Shown one piece after another: positions 17,081 through 25,956 of a stretch of 44,236 nucleotides of DNA (its first letter is position 1; each line of letters starts with the position of its first letter). This stretch comes from Rhodospirillales bacterium. GTDB lineage: Bacteria; Pseudomonadota; Alphaproteobacteria; Rhodospirillales; UBA2165. A model generated the notes under the pieces. That model did not search any database and was not told the DNA's origin. It saw only the letters and a list, made by a program, of their open reading frames with translations. A program made the translations under genes and the position numbers. Location of the stretch: the NCBI GenBank assembly GCA_028823885.1, contig JAPPFK010000085.1:1-44236 (forward strand), written 5' to 3'.

Positions 17081-18454
17081 ATGGAGCAGACGGCGGCGCG
17101 GCCGGAACGGCTGGACGCCCCGCCCCGCGGCATGCGGGAGCGGGTTCGAGAGCTGGTGCGCCTCGCCCTGCCGCAGATCGCGTCGCGATCCGGCATGCTG
17201 GTCATGGCGGTGGTCGATACGGCCATGGTCGGCCGGTTCGCCGCCCACGAGCTGGCCTACCAGTCCCTCGGCATCGCGGTGACCATTCCCCTGTTCGTGA
17301 CGGCCATCGGGCTTCTCCTCGGCACCCTGGTGATGACCGCCAGGACCCTCGGCAGCGGCCGGATCGACAGGCTCGGCGCGGTCTGGCGCCGGGCGACGGT
17401 CTATGCGGTGGCGCTCGGCGCCGTCTGCATGGCCATCGCGTTCGCCGGCGAGTGGGTGTTGGTGCTCACCGGCCAGTCGGAGGACCTGGTGCGGGGCGGC
17501 GGCGAAGTGGTCCGCGTGCTCGCCCTGGGCCTGCCGTTCATGATGATCTACCTCGCAAGCGCCTTCTTTCTCGAAGGGATGAAGCGGCCGGTCGCGCCGA
17601 TGGTGTTCATGATCGTCGCCAACCTGTTCAACGTGCTGTTCAATTGGATGTGGGTCTACGGAAATCTCGGGTTCGATCCCATGGGCGCCGTCGGGTCGGC
17701 CTGGGCGACGACCGGCGTCCGCATCCTGCTGGCCGCCGTCACCATCGCCTATGTGTGGAACCTGCATGACCGGAAGGCGCTCGGCATCCGCAGGAAGGCC
17801 GGAGGCGGCTGGCGGGATTGGGCCGTCCAGCGCCGCATCGGCTATTCGGCCGGCGCCAGCCAGCTCATCGAATCCACCGCCTTTGCCGCCCAGTCCTTCA
17901 TCGCCGGGCTGTTGGGGGCGATGGCGCTCGCCGCCTACTCCATCGCCTTCCAGGTGCTGGCGCTGATCTTCATGACCGCCATCGGCATCGGTTCGGCGAG
18001 CTCGGTGATGGTCGGGCACGCCTGGGGACGCGGCGACACCGCCGAGATGTCGCGGGCCGGTTGGACGGGTCTCGGGCTCAACACCATCGCCATGGGCTTC
18101 TTCGGGGTGCTGGTGGTCGCGTTCTCGCCCTATTTGGCGCAAGGGTTCGCCAAGGACCCGGCGTTGATCGAACTCGCCACGCCGCTGATCGCCTTCATCC
18201 CATTGCTGCTGATCTTCGACGGCGGCCAGGCGGTGCTCAGTCACGTTCTGCGAGGCCGGGGCGAAACCTGGTTTCCGGTGGCCGCCCACACGGTTTCCTA
18301 CGGCGTGATCCTGCTGCCGCTCGCCATCGTCATGGCGCTGCCCATGGGCCGCGGCGTCATGGGAATCCTCGAAGCGCTCCTCATCGCATCGGTGGTCTCG
18401 CTGTGCGTCCTCGCGTGGCGGTTTCACCGGCTCGCCAGGCGGGATCAACGCTGA
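17081..18454 (+). CDS. MATE-family multidrug/Na+ antiporter
   Basis: The start at 17081 has GAGGAC upstream (457 residues). Twelve hydrophobic segments form two homologous halves. The first contains LALPQIASRSGMLVMAVVDTAMVGRF and the second AASQLIESTAFAAQSFIAG, both typical of MATE/NorM proteins. It should export cationic compounds or metabolites across the inner membrane. It converges with the DksA-like gene, 15 bases apart. Confidence 0.92.
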   Translation: MEQTAARPERLDAPPRGMRERVRELVRLALPQIASRSGMLVMAVVDTAMVGRFAAHELAYQSLGIAVTIPLFVTAIGLLLGTLVMTARTLGSGRIDRLGAVWRRATVYAVALGAVCMAIAFAGEWVLVLTGQSEDLVRGGGEVVRVLALGLPFMMIYLASAFFLEGMKRPVAPMVFMIVANLFNVLFNWMWVYGNLGFDPMGAVGSAWATTGVRILLAAVTIAYVWNLHDRKALGIRRKAGGGWRDWAVQRRIGYSAGASQLIESTAFAAQSFIAGLLGAMALAAYSIAFQVLALIFMTAIGIGSASSVMVGHAWGRGDTAEMSRAGWTGLGLNTIAMGFFGVLVVAFSPYLAQGFAKDPALIELATPLIAFIPLLLIFDGGQAVLSHVLRGRGETWFPVAAHTVSYGVILLPLAIVMALPMGRGVMGILEALLIASVVSLCVLAWRFHRLARRDQR

Positions 18455-18469
18455 ATTGCGGCGGATCGA

Positions 18470-18817
18470 TCAGCCCGACGCGCAGTCGACGCACAGCGGC
18501 ACGGCGGGATCGCTGGCCAGGCGTTTCTCTTCGATGTCCTCGCCGCAGGAAACGCAGTAGCCGTATTCGCCCCCGTCGAGGCGCTTGAGGGCGGCGTCGA
18601 TGCGCTGAATCTCGATCTCCCGCCGGCGTTCCTGTTCGAGGGCCATCTCGTGTACCTGCAGCGCGTCCATCCGCGACAGCCGGCCCTGAGTCTGCTGATC
18701 CAGCTCGACGGGCTTGCGGTCGTCCTCGGTGATTTCTTCCAGATGCTCGATTTCGGCCCGGGCATCCAGAAGCCGCTTTTTGACCTTTTTCAGGTCCGCT
18801 GCTTTGAGTGCGGGCAT
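18470..18817 (-). CDS. DksA/TraR-family zinc-finger protein
   Basis: The 115-residue protein has an N-terminal coiled coil (about 5-75) and a C-terminal four-cysteine zinc finger (C88, C91, C109, C112; CVSCGEDIEEKRL...CVDC). It is shorter than DksA proper (about 150) and longer than TraR (about 73). Family members bind the RNA polymerase secondary channel and modulate transcription. The usual acidic residues at the coiled-coil tip (DxxDxA) are not obvious, so DksA-like activity is uncertain. No Shine-Dalgarno sequence precedes the ATG. Confidence 0.87.
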   Translation of the reverse strand: MPALKAADLKKVKKRLLDARAEIEHLEEITEDDRKPVELDQQTQGRLSRMDALQVHEMALEQERRREIEIQRIDAALKRLDGGEYGYCVSCGEDIEEKRLASDPAVPLCVDCASG

Positions 18818-18949
18818 AACGGTTCGATGCTAGCACAGGTTCCCGGCATCTTGCCAAATCGTGACACGCCAATGACGGCAATTGCCAATCATATGGCCGG
18901 CGAGATAGGGTATAACCTATTGTAAAATATATACTTTGAAGGAACGATC

Positions 18950-20182
18950 ATGACGGCGGGCGCGGACAACCGGGGGACCCCCCGGAGGACTCCCAAGGCG
19001 GGCAACCCGCTCGAAGTCTTCCTGATCTTCCTGCGTCTCGGCCTGACGTCGTTCGGCGGACCGGTGGCTCATCTCGGTTATTTCCGCACCGAATTCGTCG
19101 AGCGGCAGAAGTGGCTCAGCGACGCGGCCTATGCCGATCTGGTGGCGCTGTGCCAGTTCCTCCCCGGCCCCGCCTCCAGCCAGGTGGGGATCGGCATCGG
19201 CCTGTCACGGGCCGGGCTCCCGGGCAGCCTCGCCGCCTGGCTCGGCTTCACCACCCCGTCGGCCCTCGCCATGACGGCAATCGGATTGGGCGCGGTGGCG
19301 TTCCAGGACAATCTCACCCAGGAAATCCTGAAGATGCTGATGCTGGTGGCCGTCGCCGTGGTCGCCAACGCGGTGTGGGGCATGGCCCGCATGCTGTGCA
19401 CCGACGGTACCCGGGCGGCCATCGCCGTCGCCGCCACCGTGGTGCTGCTCATCGTCCCCTCCACATCCATCCAATTGGCCGTCATTGCCGGCGGCGCGGT
19501 GCTGGGGCTCGTCCTGATCGAGGCGCGGGAATCCGAGGAAGAGGACGCCTTCGAGATTCCGGTGGGACGCGGGATTGCCGTCTTCTGCCTGATCGCGTTC
19601 TTCGTGCTGCTCGCCGGCCTGCCGGTGGCGGCAATCCGGTTCCCGGACCAGGCGCTGATCCTGTTCGACAGCTTCTACCGCTCGGGCTCGCTGGTGTTCG
19701 GCGGCGGCCACGTGGTCCTGCCGCTGCTGCAGGAAGAAGTGGTGCCGCCCGGCTGGGTCGGCCCGGATGCGTTCCTCGCGGGGTACGGCGCGGCGCAGGC
19801 CATGCCGGGCCCGCTATTCACCTTTGCCTCGTTCCTGGGCGCCGTGAGCCAGGTACCGCCGACGGCCTGGACGGGCGCGCTGATCGCCACCGTCGCCATA
19901 TTCGTTCCGTCGTTCCTGCTGGTGATCGGGGCGCTGCCGTTCTGGGACGGCCTGCGCCGGGTCGGAAGCGTCCGCCGGGCCCTCGCCGGGGTGAACGCCG
20001 CGGTGGTCGGGCTGCTGCTCGCCGCGCTTTACGATCCGGTCATCACCAGCGCCGTTGAGAATAACGCCGATGTCGCGGCGGCGCTGGTGTTGTTTCTGCT
20101 CATCGCCGTCTGGAAGGTGCCGCCGTGGCTGGTGGTGGCCGGCGCGGCGGTCTACGGGGCCGGGCTCGGCTTTCTGCTCTAA
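18950..20182 (+). CDS. chrA: Chromate transporter (CHR family, two-domain)
   Basis: The 410-residue protein has two CHR domains in tandem, each opening with the family motif. The first reads LTSFGGPVAHLGYF...ALCQFLPGPASSQVG and the second LVFGGGHVVLPLL...GYGAAQAMPGPLFTFA. Two-domain CHR proteins export chromate, and some members may carry sulfate. AAGGAACG precedes the ATG. The upstream 130 bases, shared with the divergent DksA-like gene, include an AT-rich patch likely to hold the promoter. Confidence 0.93.
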   Translation: MTAGADNRGTPRRTPKAGNPLEVFLIFLRLGLTSFGGPVAHLGYFRTEFVERQKWLSDAAYADLVALCQFLPGPASSQVGIGIGLSRAGLPGSLAAWLGFTTPSALAMTAIGLGAVAFQDNLTQEILKMLMLVAVAVVANAVWGMARMLCTDGTRAAIAVAATVVLLIVPSTSIQLAVIAGGAVLGLVLIEARESEEEDAFEIPVGRGIAVFCLIAFFVLLAGLPVAAIRFPDQALILFDSFYRSGSLVFGGGHVVLPLLQEEVVPPGWVGPDAFLAGYGAAQAMPGPLFTFASFLGAVSQVPPTAWTGALIATVAIFVPSFLLVIGALPFWDGLRRVGSVRRALAGVNAAVVGLLLAALYDPVITSAVENNADVAAALVLFLLIAVWKVPPWLVVAGAAVYGAGLGFLL

Positions 20183-20183
20183 C

Positions 20184-20708
20184 TCACGGCGCCGGATCGG
20201 CGTCGATCAGCACGAAGGCGATCCGGCACGGCTCGTCGTAGCGGTTGGCCCACGCGTGGTTGGTGCCCCGCTGAACCACCACGTCGCCGGCCTGCACGGT
20301 CATGTCGTCATCGTCCAACAGCAGATCCACCTTTCCCGACATGATCTCCGCATAGTCGATGCTGTCGGTCTTGTGCATACCGGGATGACGCGCATCGGCC
20401 TGGGTCGTGGCGCCCTTGCCGGCCAGAAGCTCCGTCTCGGCGCCAACGTCCGCATCGGGGCCGCTCTCCGGCGGGAACTCGACGATGCGAAACACCGAGC
20501 CGGCGGCGGGCGGCGGGATCGGCATCTTTTCTCCCGCCGTCTCCCGATCGCCGGAATTGTCCGCCGGCGTCCGGTCCGTGGCCCAAAGTTCGGCGAGCCG
20601 GATTCCGCCCTGTTCGGCGAAATTGACCGGCGGCGCACCGTCGGAGACGGCGATTGCCCGTCCTTCCGAATCGTGGCCGGTGACGATCCGGCGAATGTCC
20701 ATCGTCAT
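20184..20708 (-). CDS. Cupin-domain protein
   Basis: The 174-residue protein has a single C-terminal cupin barrel: HPGMHKTDSIDYAEIMSGKVDLLLDDD covers motif 1 and GDVVVQRGTNHAWAN motif 2, with likely metal-binding His residues in both. Small cupins of this type (often called cupin domain proteins of unknown function) cluster with catabolic genes. Its start overlaps the stop of the PEP-mutase-like gene by four bases (ATGA), so it is the second gene of that operon. It converges on chrA with one base between stops. Confidence 0.82.
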   Translation of the reverse strand: MTMDIRRIVTGHDSEGRAIAVSDGAPPVNFAEQGGIRLAELWATDRTPADNSGDRETAGEKMPIPPPAAGSVFRIVEFPPESGPDADVGAETELLAGKGATTQADARHPGMHKTDSIDYAEIMSGKVDLLLDDDDMTVQAGDVVVQRGTNHAWANRYDEPCRIAFVLIDADPAP

Positions 20709-21550
20709 GTCTCGTCCCCCCTGTTTCCCGCATAGAGTTGATTGAGTTCCGGGTGCGGAATGGCGCCGTCGAGGAAGCCGAAGGTCCCGTCGTCCCTGAG
20801 TTCGGTCAGCACCCGGCGCAGATAGCCGAAAGCCCCGCGGGTGAGGCCGCCCGCGACCGATATACGGGCGACGCCGAGCGCCGCGAGGCCGGCCACATCG
20901 AGGCCGCCCGCACCGGCCGGCACGTTGAGCGGCCCGTCGATGGCCTTGGCGAGTTCACCGATGGCGTCCGCATCCATCGCCGCGATCACATAGGCGCAGT
21001 CGGCCCCGGCGGCGAGATAGGCGTTGGCGCGCTCGACGGCGATGTCGAATTTCTCGCCGGGCTCCCGGATATTGCCGAAATAGATGTCGGTCCGCGCGTT
21101 GATCACCATGGGGATTCCGGTCTCGTCGGCGGCCGCCCGGGCGGCGGCGATCCGGTCCACCGCGAGGCTCTTCTCCAGAATTTCACCCGAATGTTCGATG
21201 CCGTCCTCCAGATTGAGCCCGACCGCGCCGGCTTCGGCGGTCAGCTTCACGGTGTCGGCGACAATTTCAGGCGCCTCGCCGTAGCCGGTTTCCATATCCG
21301 CGGTAACCGGGACATGGACCGCCGAGGCGCAGGCCGCGACGGCGTTCAGCATGTCGTCGCGGGAAATTACTTCCCCGTCGGGCAGGCCATGGGCCCAGGC
21401 GACCCCGGCGCTGGTGGTGGCGATGGCCTCGAACCCGGCCTCGGCCGCGAGCACCGACGTCCCCGCATCCCAGATGTTGGGCAATACCAGCGGCGCATCG
21501 CCGCCGTGCCGGGCCCGCAACGCCTCGGCCTTGGATACCTGATCCCCCAT
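20705..21550 (-). CDS. Isocitrate lyase/PEP-mutase superfamily protein
   Basis: The start at 21550 is supported by AAGGAGG six bases upstream (281 residues); seven extra upstream codons are open but lack a site. The TIM-barrel superfamily signature is present: LPNIWDAGTS near the N-terminus, metal-site residues in TADMETGYGE (D85, E87) and GLNLEDG (E115, D116), and NARTDIY. The KKCGH-type catalytic loop of true isocitrate lyase is absent, so a PEP-mutase or 2,3-dimethylmalate/oxaloacetate-type C-C lyase activity is more likely. The partner gene downstream is the cupin. Confidence 0.85.
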   Translation of the reverse strand: MGDQVSKAEALRARHGGDAPLVLPNIWDAGTSVLAAEAGFEAIATTSAGVAWAHGLPDGEVISRDDMLNAVAACASAVHVPVTADMETGYGEAPEIVADTVKLTAEAGAVGLNLEDGIEHSGEILEKSLAVDRIAAARAAADETGIPMVINARTDIYFGNIREPGEKFDIAVERANAYLAAGADCAYVIAAMDADAIGELAKAIDGPLNVPAGAGGLDVAGLAALGVARISVAGGLTRGAFGYLRRVLTELRDDGTFGFLDGAIPHPELNQLYAGNRGDET

Positions 21551-21623
21551 ATGGTCCTCCTTGGATTGCACCTGAGCTTAGCCCGGGAATCGCGTTCCGG
21601 GCGAATCGTGCTATAGGCGGCAT

Positions 21624-22316
21624 ATGAAGGAAACAGAGCTTTATCCGCCCATCAAGGCGTTTCTCGAGGCCCAGGGCTACGAGGTCAAGGCCGAGGTCGG
21701 CGATTGCGACGTGCTGGCGGTGCGGGACGGCGAAGAACCGGTGGTGGTCGAGCTCAAGACCGGATTCACCCTGCCGCTGGTGTTCCAGGGTATCCGCCGC
21801 CAGACCGTCTCGGAGGCCGTCTACCTCGCCGTTCCCGCCCAAACGGAGAAGGGCAAGTCGGTCTGGCGGGGGCGCTATCGGGACATCAGGAAGCTTTGCC
21901 GGATGCTGGGGCTCGGGTTGTTGACCGTGGCGTTCAAGAAGTCCGGCGCCGCGGTCGACGTGCACCTGGATCCCGCCCCTTATACCCCAAGGAAATTCAA
22001 ACCCCGTCAATCCCGGCTGCTGAAGGAACATGCGCGGCGCGCCGGCGATCCCAATTCGGGCGGCAGCACCCGCACGCCCATCGTCACCGCCTACCGGCAG
22101 GATGCGCTGAGATGCGCCCGGTACCTCTTGGATCACGGCCCGTCGAAGGCCTATGTCATCCACCAGGTGACCGGCGTCGTACGCGCCCGGCGCATCCTCT
22201 ACAGTGACCATTACGGCTGGTTCGAGCGCGTCGACCGGGGGATATACCGGCTGACGCCCGCGGGCGAGCGGGCCCTCGAACAGTTCGCCGGACAATTTGC
22301 CGAGGCCGCCGAATAA
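21624..22316 (+). CDS. DUF2161-family PD-(D/E)XK nuclease-like protein
   Basis: The 230-residue protein has the core of a PD-(D/E)XK phosphodiesterase: an N-terminal helix (YPPIKAFLEAQGYEV), then GDCDVLAV (D29 as the likely acidic ligand) and VVVELKTG (E43-x-K45). This matches the DUF2161 family. The C-terminal part (about 145-230) resembles a winged-helix region (ALRCARYLLDHGPSKAYVI ... GWFERVDRGIYRLTPAG). Such proteins are commonly stand-alone and their DNA target is unknown. No restriction-modification genes lie nearby. Confidence 0.75.
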   Translation: MKETELYPPIKAFLEAQGYEVKAEVGDCDVLAVRDGEEPVVVELKTGFTLPLVFQGIRRQTVSEAVYLAVPAQTEKGKSVWRGRYRDIRKLCRMLGLGLLTVAFKKSGAAVDVHLDPAPYTPRKFKPRQSRLLKEHARRAGDPNSGGSTRTPIVTAYRQDALRCARYLLDHGPSKAYVIHQVTGVVRARRILYSDHYGWFERVDRGIYRLTPAGERALEQFAGQFAEAAE

Positions 22317-22392
22317 TCGGTTTTGACCATCGGGGCGCGCCCGCCTAAGAAGACGGCAACCCAGCCGCATCACGAATACCAGGGGAATATCG

Positions 22393-22692
22393 ATGGCCAA
22401 TCTGATCAATCTCGTCACCATGTCCTACGATGAGGACATCCTCGATGAAGCGCTGCGCCTGCTGATGATAAATGCGCGGGCGGCGCGCGAAGAGGAAGGC
22501 TGCCTGCAGTTCGACGTGGTCCGACAGCAGGGTACCGAGACCGAGTTCATTCTGTACGAGGTCTACAGGGACGAGGCGGCCCTCGACACCCATAAGACCT
22601 ACGATCACTTCAAGAATTATTTCGAATTCATCATGAGCCTGGGCGACAAGGTCCGGCGGAAGGCTGTACTCTACGACCCGTACGAGGGGTAA
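22393..22692 (+). CDS. Antibiotic biosynthesis monooxygenase (ABM) domain protein
   Basis: The 99-residue protein is a single ferredoxin-like ABM domain (LMINARAAREEEGCLQFDVV, ILYEVYRDEAALDTHKTYDHFKNYF). Members include YgiN-type quinol monooxygenases, LsrG and small cofactor-free oxygenases. The order ABM then RidA, 31 bases apart, suggests an operon that deals with reactive intermediates. Confidence 0.85.
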   Translation: MANLINLVTMSYDEDILDEALRLLMINARAAREEEGCLQFDVVRQQGTETEFILYEVYRDEAALDTHKTYDHFKNYFEFIMSLGDKVRRKAVLYDPYEG

Positions 22693-22723
22693 TCCCCGCA
22701 CCGGAAAATATCGGGAGGACAAA

Positions 22724-23134
22724 ATGGCAGGAAACTTCGTGACTCTGGACCGGCCATCCATCAAGGGGGTCCCCAGCCCGCCCCATTTCTCGAATGTGGT
22801 GATCAGCGAAGGCGGCAAGCTGGCTCATATTTCGGGCCAGATGGCAACCGACGGCGGCCAATTGGTCGGCGAAGGGGACCTCGCCGCCCAGTTCGCGCAG
22901 ACCTTCGCCAATTTGCGGAGAGTCCTCGACGGGCTTGGCGCCACCCCCGACAACGTCGTCCGCCAGCGGATCTTCGTCGTCGATCTCGAGCCGGCGCACC
23001 GGGACATCGTGGTCGAAGCGATGAACAACTTCTATGGCGAGGGCAAGCCCTCGAGCACCCTGATCGGCTGTCAGGGCCTGATCATTCCGGGCGCGCTGGT
23101 GGAAATCGACCTCACGGCGGCGGTCGACGGGTAG
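22724..23134 (+). CDS. RidA (YjgF/UK114) family protein
   Basis: The protein (136 residues) has the RidA fold with HISGQMATD and STLIGCQGLIIPGALVEIDLTAAV. Archetypal RidA enzymes deaminate reactive enamines and need an arginine in the C-terminal strand. At that position this protein has a hydrophobic residue (QGLIIPG), so it is probably a member of a Rid subgroup without that activity. GGGAGGA precedes the ATG. It converges with pspF. Confidence 0.85.
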   Translation: MAGNFVTLDRPSIKGVPSPPHFSNVVISEGGKLAHISGQMATDGGQLVGEGDLAAQFAQTFANLRRVLDGLGATPDNVVRQRIFVVDLEPAHRDIVVEAMNNFYGEGKPSSTLIGCQGLIIPGALVEIDLTAAVDG

Positions 23135-23137
23135 TCC

Positions 23138-24160
23138 TCAAATAAGCTCGTGCTTCTTGAGCCGGTTGCGGAGCTGGTGATAGCCGAGCCCCAGGTGCTC
23201 GGCCGTCTCCTTCTGACTGTGCCGGTTGGCGGCCAGCGCCTCGACCAACAGGCGTTTTTCGAAAGCGTCCACCGCTTCGCGGATATCGATGGGAGTCACG
23301 GCATCCACATCGTGACGGGGTTCGAACGGCGACCCGGTGCCGCCCGGCATCGTCGCTTCCGGCTCCGGTGGCGAGCGGAAGGGCGAGGCAAAGGGGTCGA
23401 TGACCACGTCGGTGATCGGCCGCTCCTCGTCGCCGTGCCGGTAGACCGAGCGCTCGACCACGTTCTTGAGCTCCCGGACATTCCCCGGCCAGTCATGGCT
23501 TTCCAGGACATTCAGCGCATCCCTCGTGAACCCGGGATAGCCGGACCACTCCATCTCGTGGGCCATGGTGCGGCCGAAATGAGCCGCCAGCAGAGGCACG
23601 TCGCCCGGCCGGTTGCGGAGCTGCGGCACGGTCAGCACATCGAACGACAGCCGGTCGAGCAGATCGGGACGAAACCGGCCGGCCCCCGCTTCGCTGGGCA
23701 AATCCCGGTTGGTCGCCCCGATGACCCGCACGTCGACGCCGAGGGTGTCGTTGCCCCCCACCCGCTCGAAGGTGCCGTATTCGATGACCCGGAGAATCTT
23801 TTCCTGAACGCTCAAGGGCGCGTTGCCGATTTCGTCGAGGAACAGCGTGCCGCCGTCGGCGAGTTCGAAACGGCCGATGCGCCGCCGGCCGGCGCCGGTG
23901 AACGCGCCCGCCTCGTGGCCGAACAATTCGGTCTCCAGCAGGGTCTCGGGCAGTGCCGCGCAATTGAGCTCGACGAAACTTCCCTGCCAGCGCCTGGACA
24001 AGTGATGCAGCCGATTGGCGATCAACTCCTTGCCGGTGCCCCGCTCGCCGATCACCAGCACGGGCCGGTCCTGGGGCGCGGCCAGCGATACCTGTTCGAG
24101 CAGGGCCAGAAACGAGGGCGCATCCCCAACCATCGCCGGTAGGTTCGGAGCCAAAACCAT
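23138..24160 (-). CDS. pspF: Sigma-54-dependent activator PspF (phage shock)
   Basis: The 340-residue protein is a bacterial enhancer-binding protein without an N-terminal sensor domain, as in PspF. It has Walker A GERGTGKE (38-45), the sigma-54-contacting loop GAFTGA (85-90), Walker [11 protein letters not shown], sensor/R-finger motifs and a Fis-type helix-turn-helix at the C-terminus ([20 protein letters not shown]). It is divergent from pspABC across 235 bases that contain a sigma-54 promoter and an IHF-like site. By analogy with E. coli, PspA would inhibit it until the envelope is stressed. Confidence 0.95.
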   Translation of the reverse strand: MVLAPNLPAMVGDAPSFLALLEQVSLAAPQDRPVLVIGERGTGKELIANRLHHLSRRWQGSFVELNCAALPETLLETELFGHEAGAFTGAGRRRIGRFELADGGTLFLDEIGNAPLSVQEKILRVIEYGTFERVGGNDTLGVDVRVIGATNRDLPSEAGAGRFRPDLLDRLSFDVLTVPQLRNRPGDVPLLAAHFGRTMAHEMEWSGYPGFTRDALNVLESHDWPGNVRELKNVVERSVYRHGDEERPITDVVIDPFASPFRSPPEPEATMPGGTGSPFEPRHDVDAVTPIDIREAVDAFEKRLLVEALAANRHSQKETAEHLGLGYHQLRNRLKKHELI

Positions 24161-24265
24161 AATCTTATAATATGATATATTTTAGTATATTTCACTATTT
24201 TATTGAAAATATTTTTAATCCGCCTTTCTCGGACCTTCCGCCGGACAATCCATTTTCATATTAAA

Positions 24266-24278
24266 TATCAACAGGTTA
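24266..24278 (+). promoter_or_regulatory. IHF-binding-site match in the psp promoter
   Basis: TATCAACAGGTTA fits the IHF consensus WATCARNNNNTTR at every defined position. It lies in an AT-rich block and is centred about 26 bases upstream of the -24 GG of the sigma-54 promoter. IHF bending here would bring PspF bound further upstream into contact with the polymerase, as at the E. coli pspA promoter. Confidence 0.6.
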
Positions 24279-24295
24279 TCTAGTCTTGGCATGAG

Positions 24296-24311
24296 TTGGC
24301 ACGGCGTGTGC
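24296..24311 (+). promoter_or_regulatory. Sigma-54 promoter of the psp operon
   Basis: TTGGCACGGCGTGTGC contains the invariant GG (24298-24299) and GC (24310-24311) separated by the canonical ten bases. It matches the YTGGCACG-N4-TTGC consensus with one change. It lies about 85 bases before the pspA start and is divergent from pspF, which encodes the cognate activator. Confidence 0.9.
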
Positions 24312-24395
24312 GATTGGAAAGGCGCTAGTCCCTGTTGAACCCCGCTCCCCGGACACCGGAAACGGTGCCGGGGAGCCCGAAAGGAGGAACCCGAA

Positions 24396-25091
24396 GTGGG
24401 CATATTTTCGAGATTGTCGGACATCATTAACTCCAACCTGACCTCGATCCTGGACAAGGCCGAGGATCCGGAGAAGATGATCCGGCTGATGATCCACGAA
24501 ATGGAAGACACCCTTGTCGAAGTCCGCTCCGACGCGGCGCGCATCATCGCCGACCGCAAGGAAGCCCAGCGGACCCTCGGCCGCCTGGAGGAGGCATGCG
24601 CCGAATGGCAGCGCAAGGCCGAACTGGCGATCACCAAGGACCGGGAGGACCTGGCGAAGGGCGCGTTGCTGGAGAAGGCCAAGCTCGAGGAAACCGCGAA
24701 CCTGCTCGCCGAAGATGTCGGCGCGCTGAACGCCGCACTCGAAAAGCATGAGGCGGATATCGTCAAGCTGGAAAGCAAGCTGCGCGAAGCCAAGGCCAAG
24801 CAGAAGAGCGTCCAGGCGCGCAACGACACCGCCCAGTCGCAGATCAAGGTGCGCAAAACGGTCAACGACCGGCGCATCGACGATGCCTTCGCCCGCTACG
24901 AAAAGATGGAGCGGCGCATGGACGGCCTCGAGGGCGAGGTGGAAGCGTTCGATCTCGGCAAGGGCAAGACCCTGTCGGACGAAATCGCCGAGCTCGAGGC
25001 CGAGAGCGGCATCGAAGACGAGCTGGCGGCGCTGAAGGCCCGCATGAGCGGTCGCAAGACCGAAACGCCGAAGGAACGGGAGGACGGCTGA
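24396..25091 (+). CDS. pspA: Phage shock protein A (PspA/IM30 family)
   Basis: The gene begins with GTG preceded by AAGGAGGA (231 residues). The N-terminus MGIFSRLSDIINSNLTSILDKAEDPEKMIRLMI is the amphipathic membrane-binding helix and the start of the ESCRT-III-like coiled-coil hairpin; the whole protein is helical. PspA binds stressed inner membrane, stabilises it and represses PspF. It is the first gene of a pspABC operon driven by the sigma-54 promoter upstream. Confidence 0.97.
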   Translation: MGIFSRLSDIINSNLTSILDKAEDPEKMIRLMIHEMEDTLVEVRSDAARIIADRKEAQRTLGRLEEACAEWQRKAELAITKDREDLAKGALLEKAKLEETANLLAEDVGALNAALEKHEADIVKLESKLREAKAKQKSVQARNDTAQSQIKVRKTVNDRRIDDAFARYEKMERRMDGLEGEVEAFDLGKGKTLSDEIAELEAESGIEDELAALKARMSGRKTETPKEREDG

Positions 25092-25136
25092 CGCCGTCCT
25101 GCCACCCCGGACCCGTAGGAGAGAGAGTACCTGGAT

Positions 25137-25367
25137 ATGGGCGGATTTTTCCTAGTCCCCATCGCCGTCGTCTTCATGGTCATCGTCCTGCCCATCTGGA
25201 TCATTGCCCATTACGCGACCCGCTGGCGGACCAGCAAGACCATGACGTCGGGCGACCAACAGCTGCTGACGGAGCTGTGGGAGAGCCTCGGCAAGATGGA
25301 AGACCGCGTGAGAAACCTGGAGCGCATCCTCGATGAGGAAGCGCCCGAATGGAGGAGCCGGATATGA
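25137..25367 (+). CDS. pspB: Phage shock protein B
   Basis: The 76-residue protein has an N-terminal transmembrane helix (FFLVPIAVVFMVIVLPIWIIAHY), then WR and a coiled-coil cytoplasmic tail ending MEDRVRNLERILDEEAPEWR, the PspB signature. PspB acts with PspC as the membrane sensor that releases PspF from PspA. Its stop overlaps the pspC start. Confidence 0.93.
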   Translation: MGGFFLVPIAVVFMVIVLPIWIIAHYATRWRTSKTMTSGDQQLLTELWESLGKMEDRVRNLERILDEEAPEWRSRI

Positions 25368-25831
25368 GCGGCCAAAACCACGACAACGGCCACGGCCGTC
25401 ATCACGGCGCCCGGCACGGCGAGCGTCGCCGGGGGGCCCACGCGAATATCGACTGGCAGCGGTTCAGCCCCACCCGGTTCTATCGCGATCCGAAGAACGG
25501 CGTGATCCGCGGCGTTTGCGCCGGCATCGCCGATTACTTCGGCATCTCGGTGGTCGCGGTCCGGATCGCCGTGGTCATCGCCTTTTTCCTGTTTTCGGTG
25601 CCGGTGGCGCTCGCCTACCTCATCCTCGGCTTCGTCCTCAACCCGAAACCGGAGGGACTCTACCGGTCGGAAGACGAAGAGCGGTTCTGGCGGCGGACCC
25701 GGGTCGATCCCCAGCGCACGGTCTCCGAGTTTCAGCAGAAATTCCGCTCGGTGGAGAAACGAATTCGCGACGCGGAAGCCTACGTCACCTCGTCCGAGTT
25801 CAAACTGAACCGGGACTTCAAGAACCTGTAG
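25364..25831 (+). CDS. pspC: Phage shock protein C
   Basis: The ATG at 25364 overlaps the pspB stop (ATGA) and has GGAGGAG upstream; an ATG 15 bases earlier is a weaker alternative. The 155-residue protein has a His/Arg-rich N-terminus of about 30 residues, then the PspC domain (FYRDPKNGVIRGVCAGIADY ... VVAVRIAVV) with its membrane helix (VIAFFLFSVPVALAYLILGF), and a C-terminal helical tail. The His-rich head (HGRHHGARHGERRR) is unusual and may bind metal or lipid head groups. Confidence 0.93.
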   Translation: MSGQNHDNGHGRHHGARHGERRRGAHANIDWQRFSPTRFYRDPKNGVIRGVCAGIADYFGISVVAVRIAVVIAFFLFSVPVALAYLILGFVLNPKPEGLYRSEDEERFWRRTRVDPQRTVSEFQQKFRSVEKRIRDAEAYVTSSEFKLNRDFKNL

Positions 25832-25956
25832 GCGGACAATTTCCGCGCCCCCCTGGACCTCCCGAACCTCCCTGCCCTATGCTCGGCCCGACAAGCGTTC
25901 CAATGGGCCGCTCAACGGGCGGCCAAGGAACAGCAAGGCGGCAGGGAGGATATTTC

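Noticed and set aside
18850..18949. A -10/-35 pair before chrA
   Set aside because: Several TATAAC or TATACT words occur, but none has an acceptable -35 at 16-18 bases.
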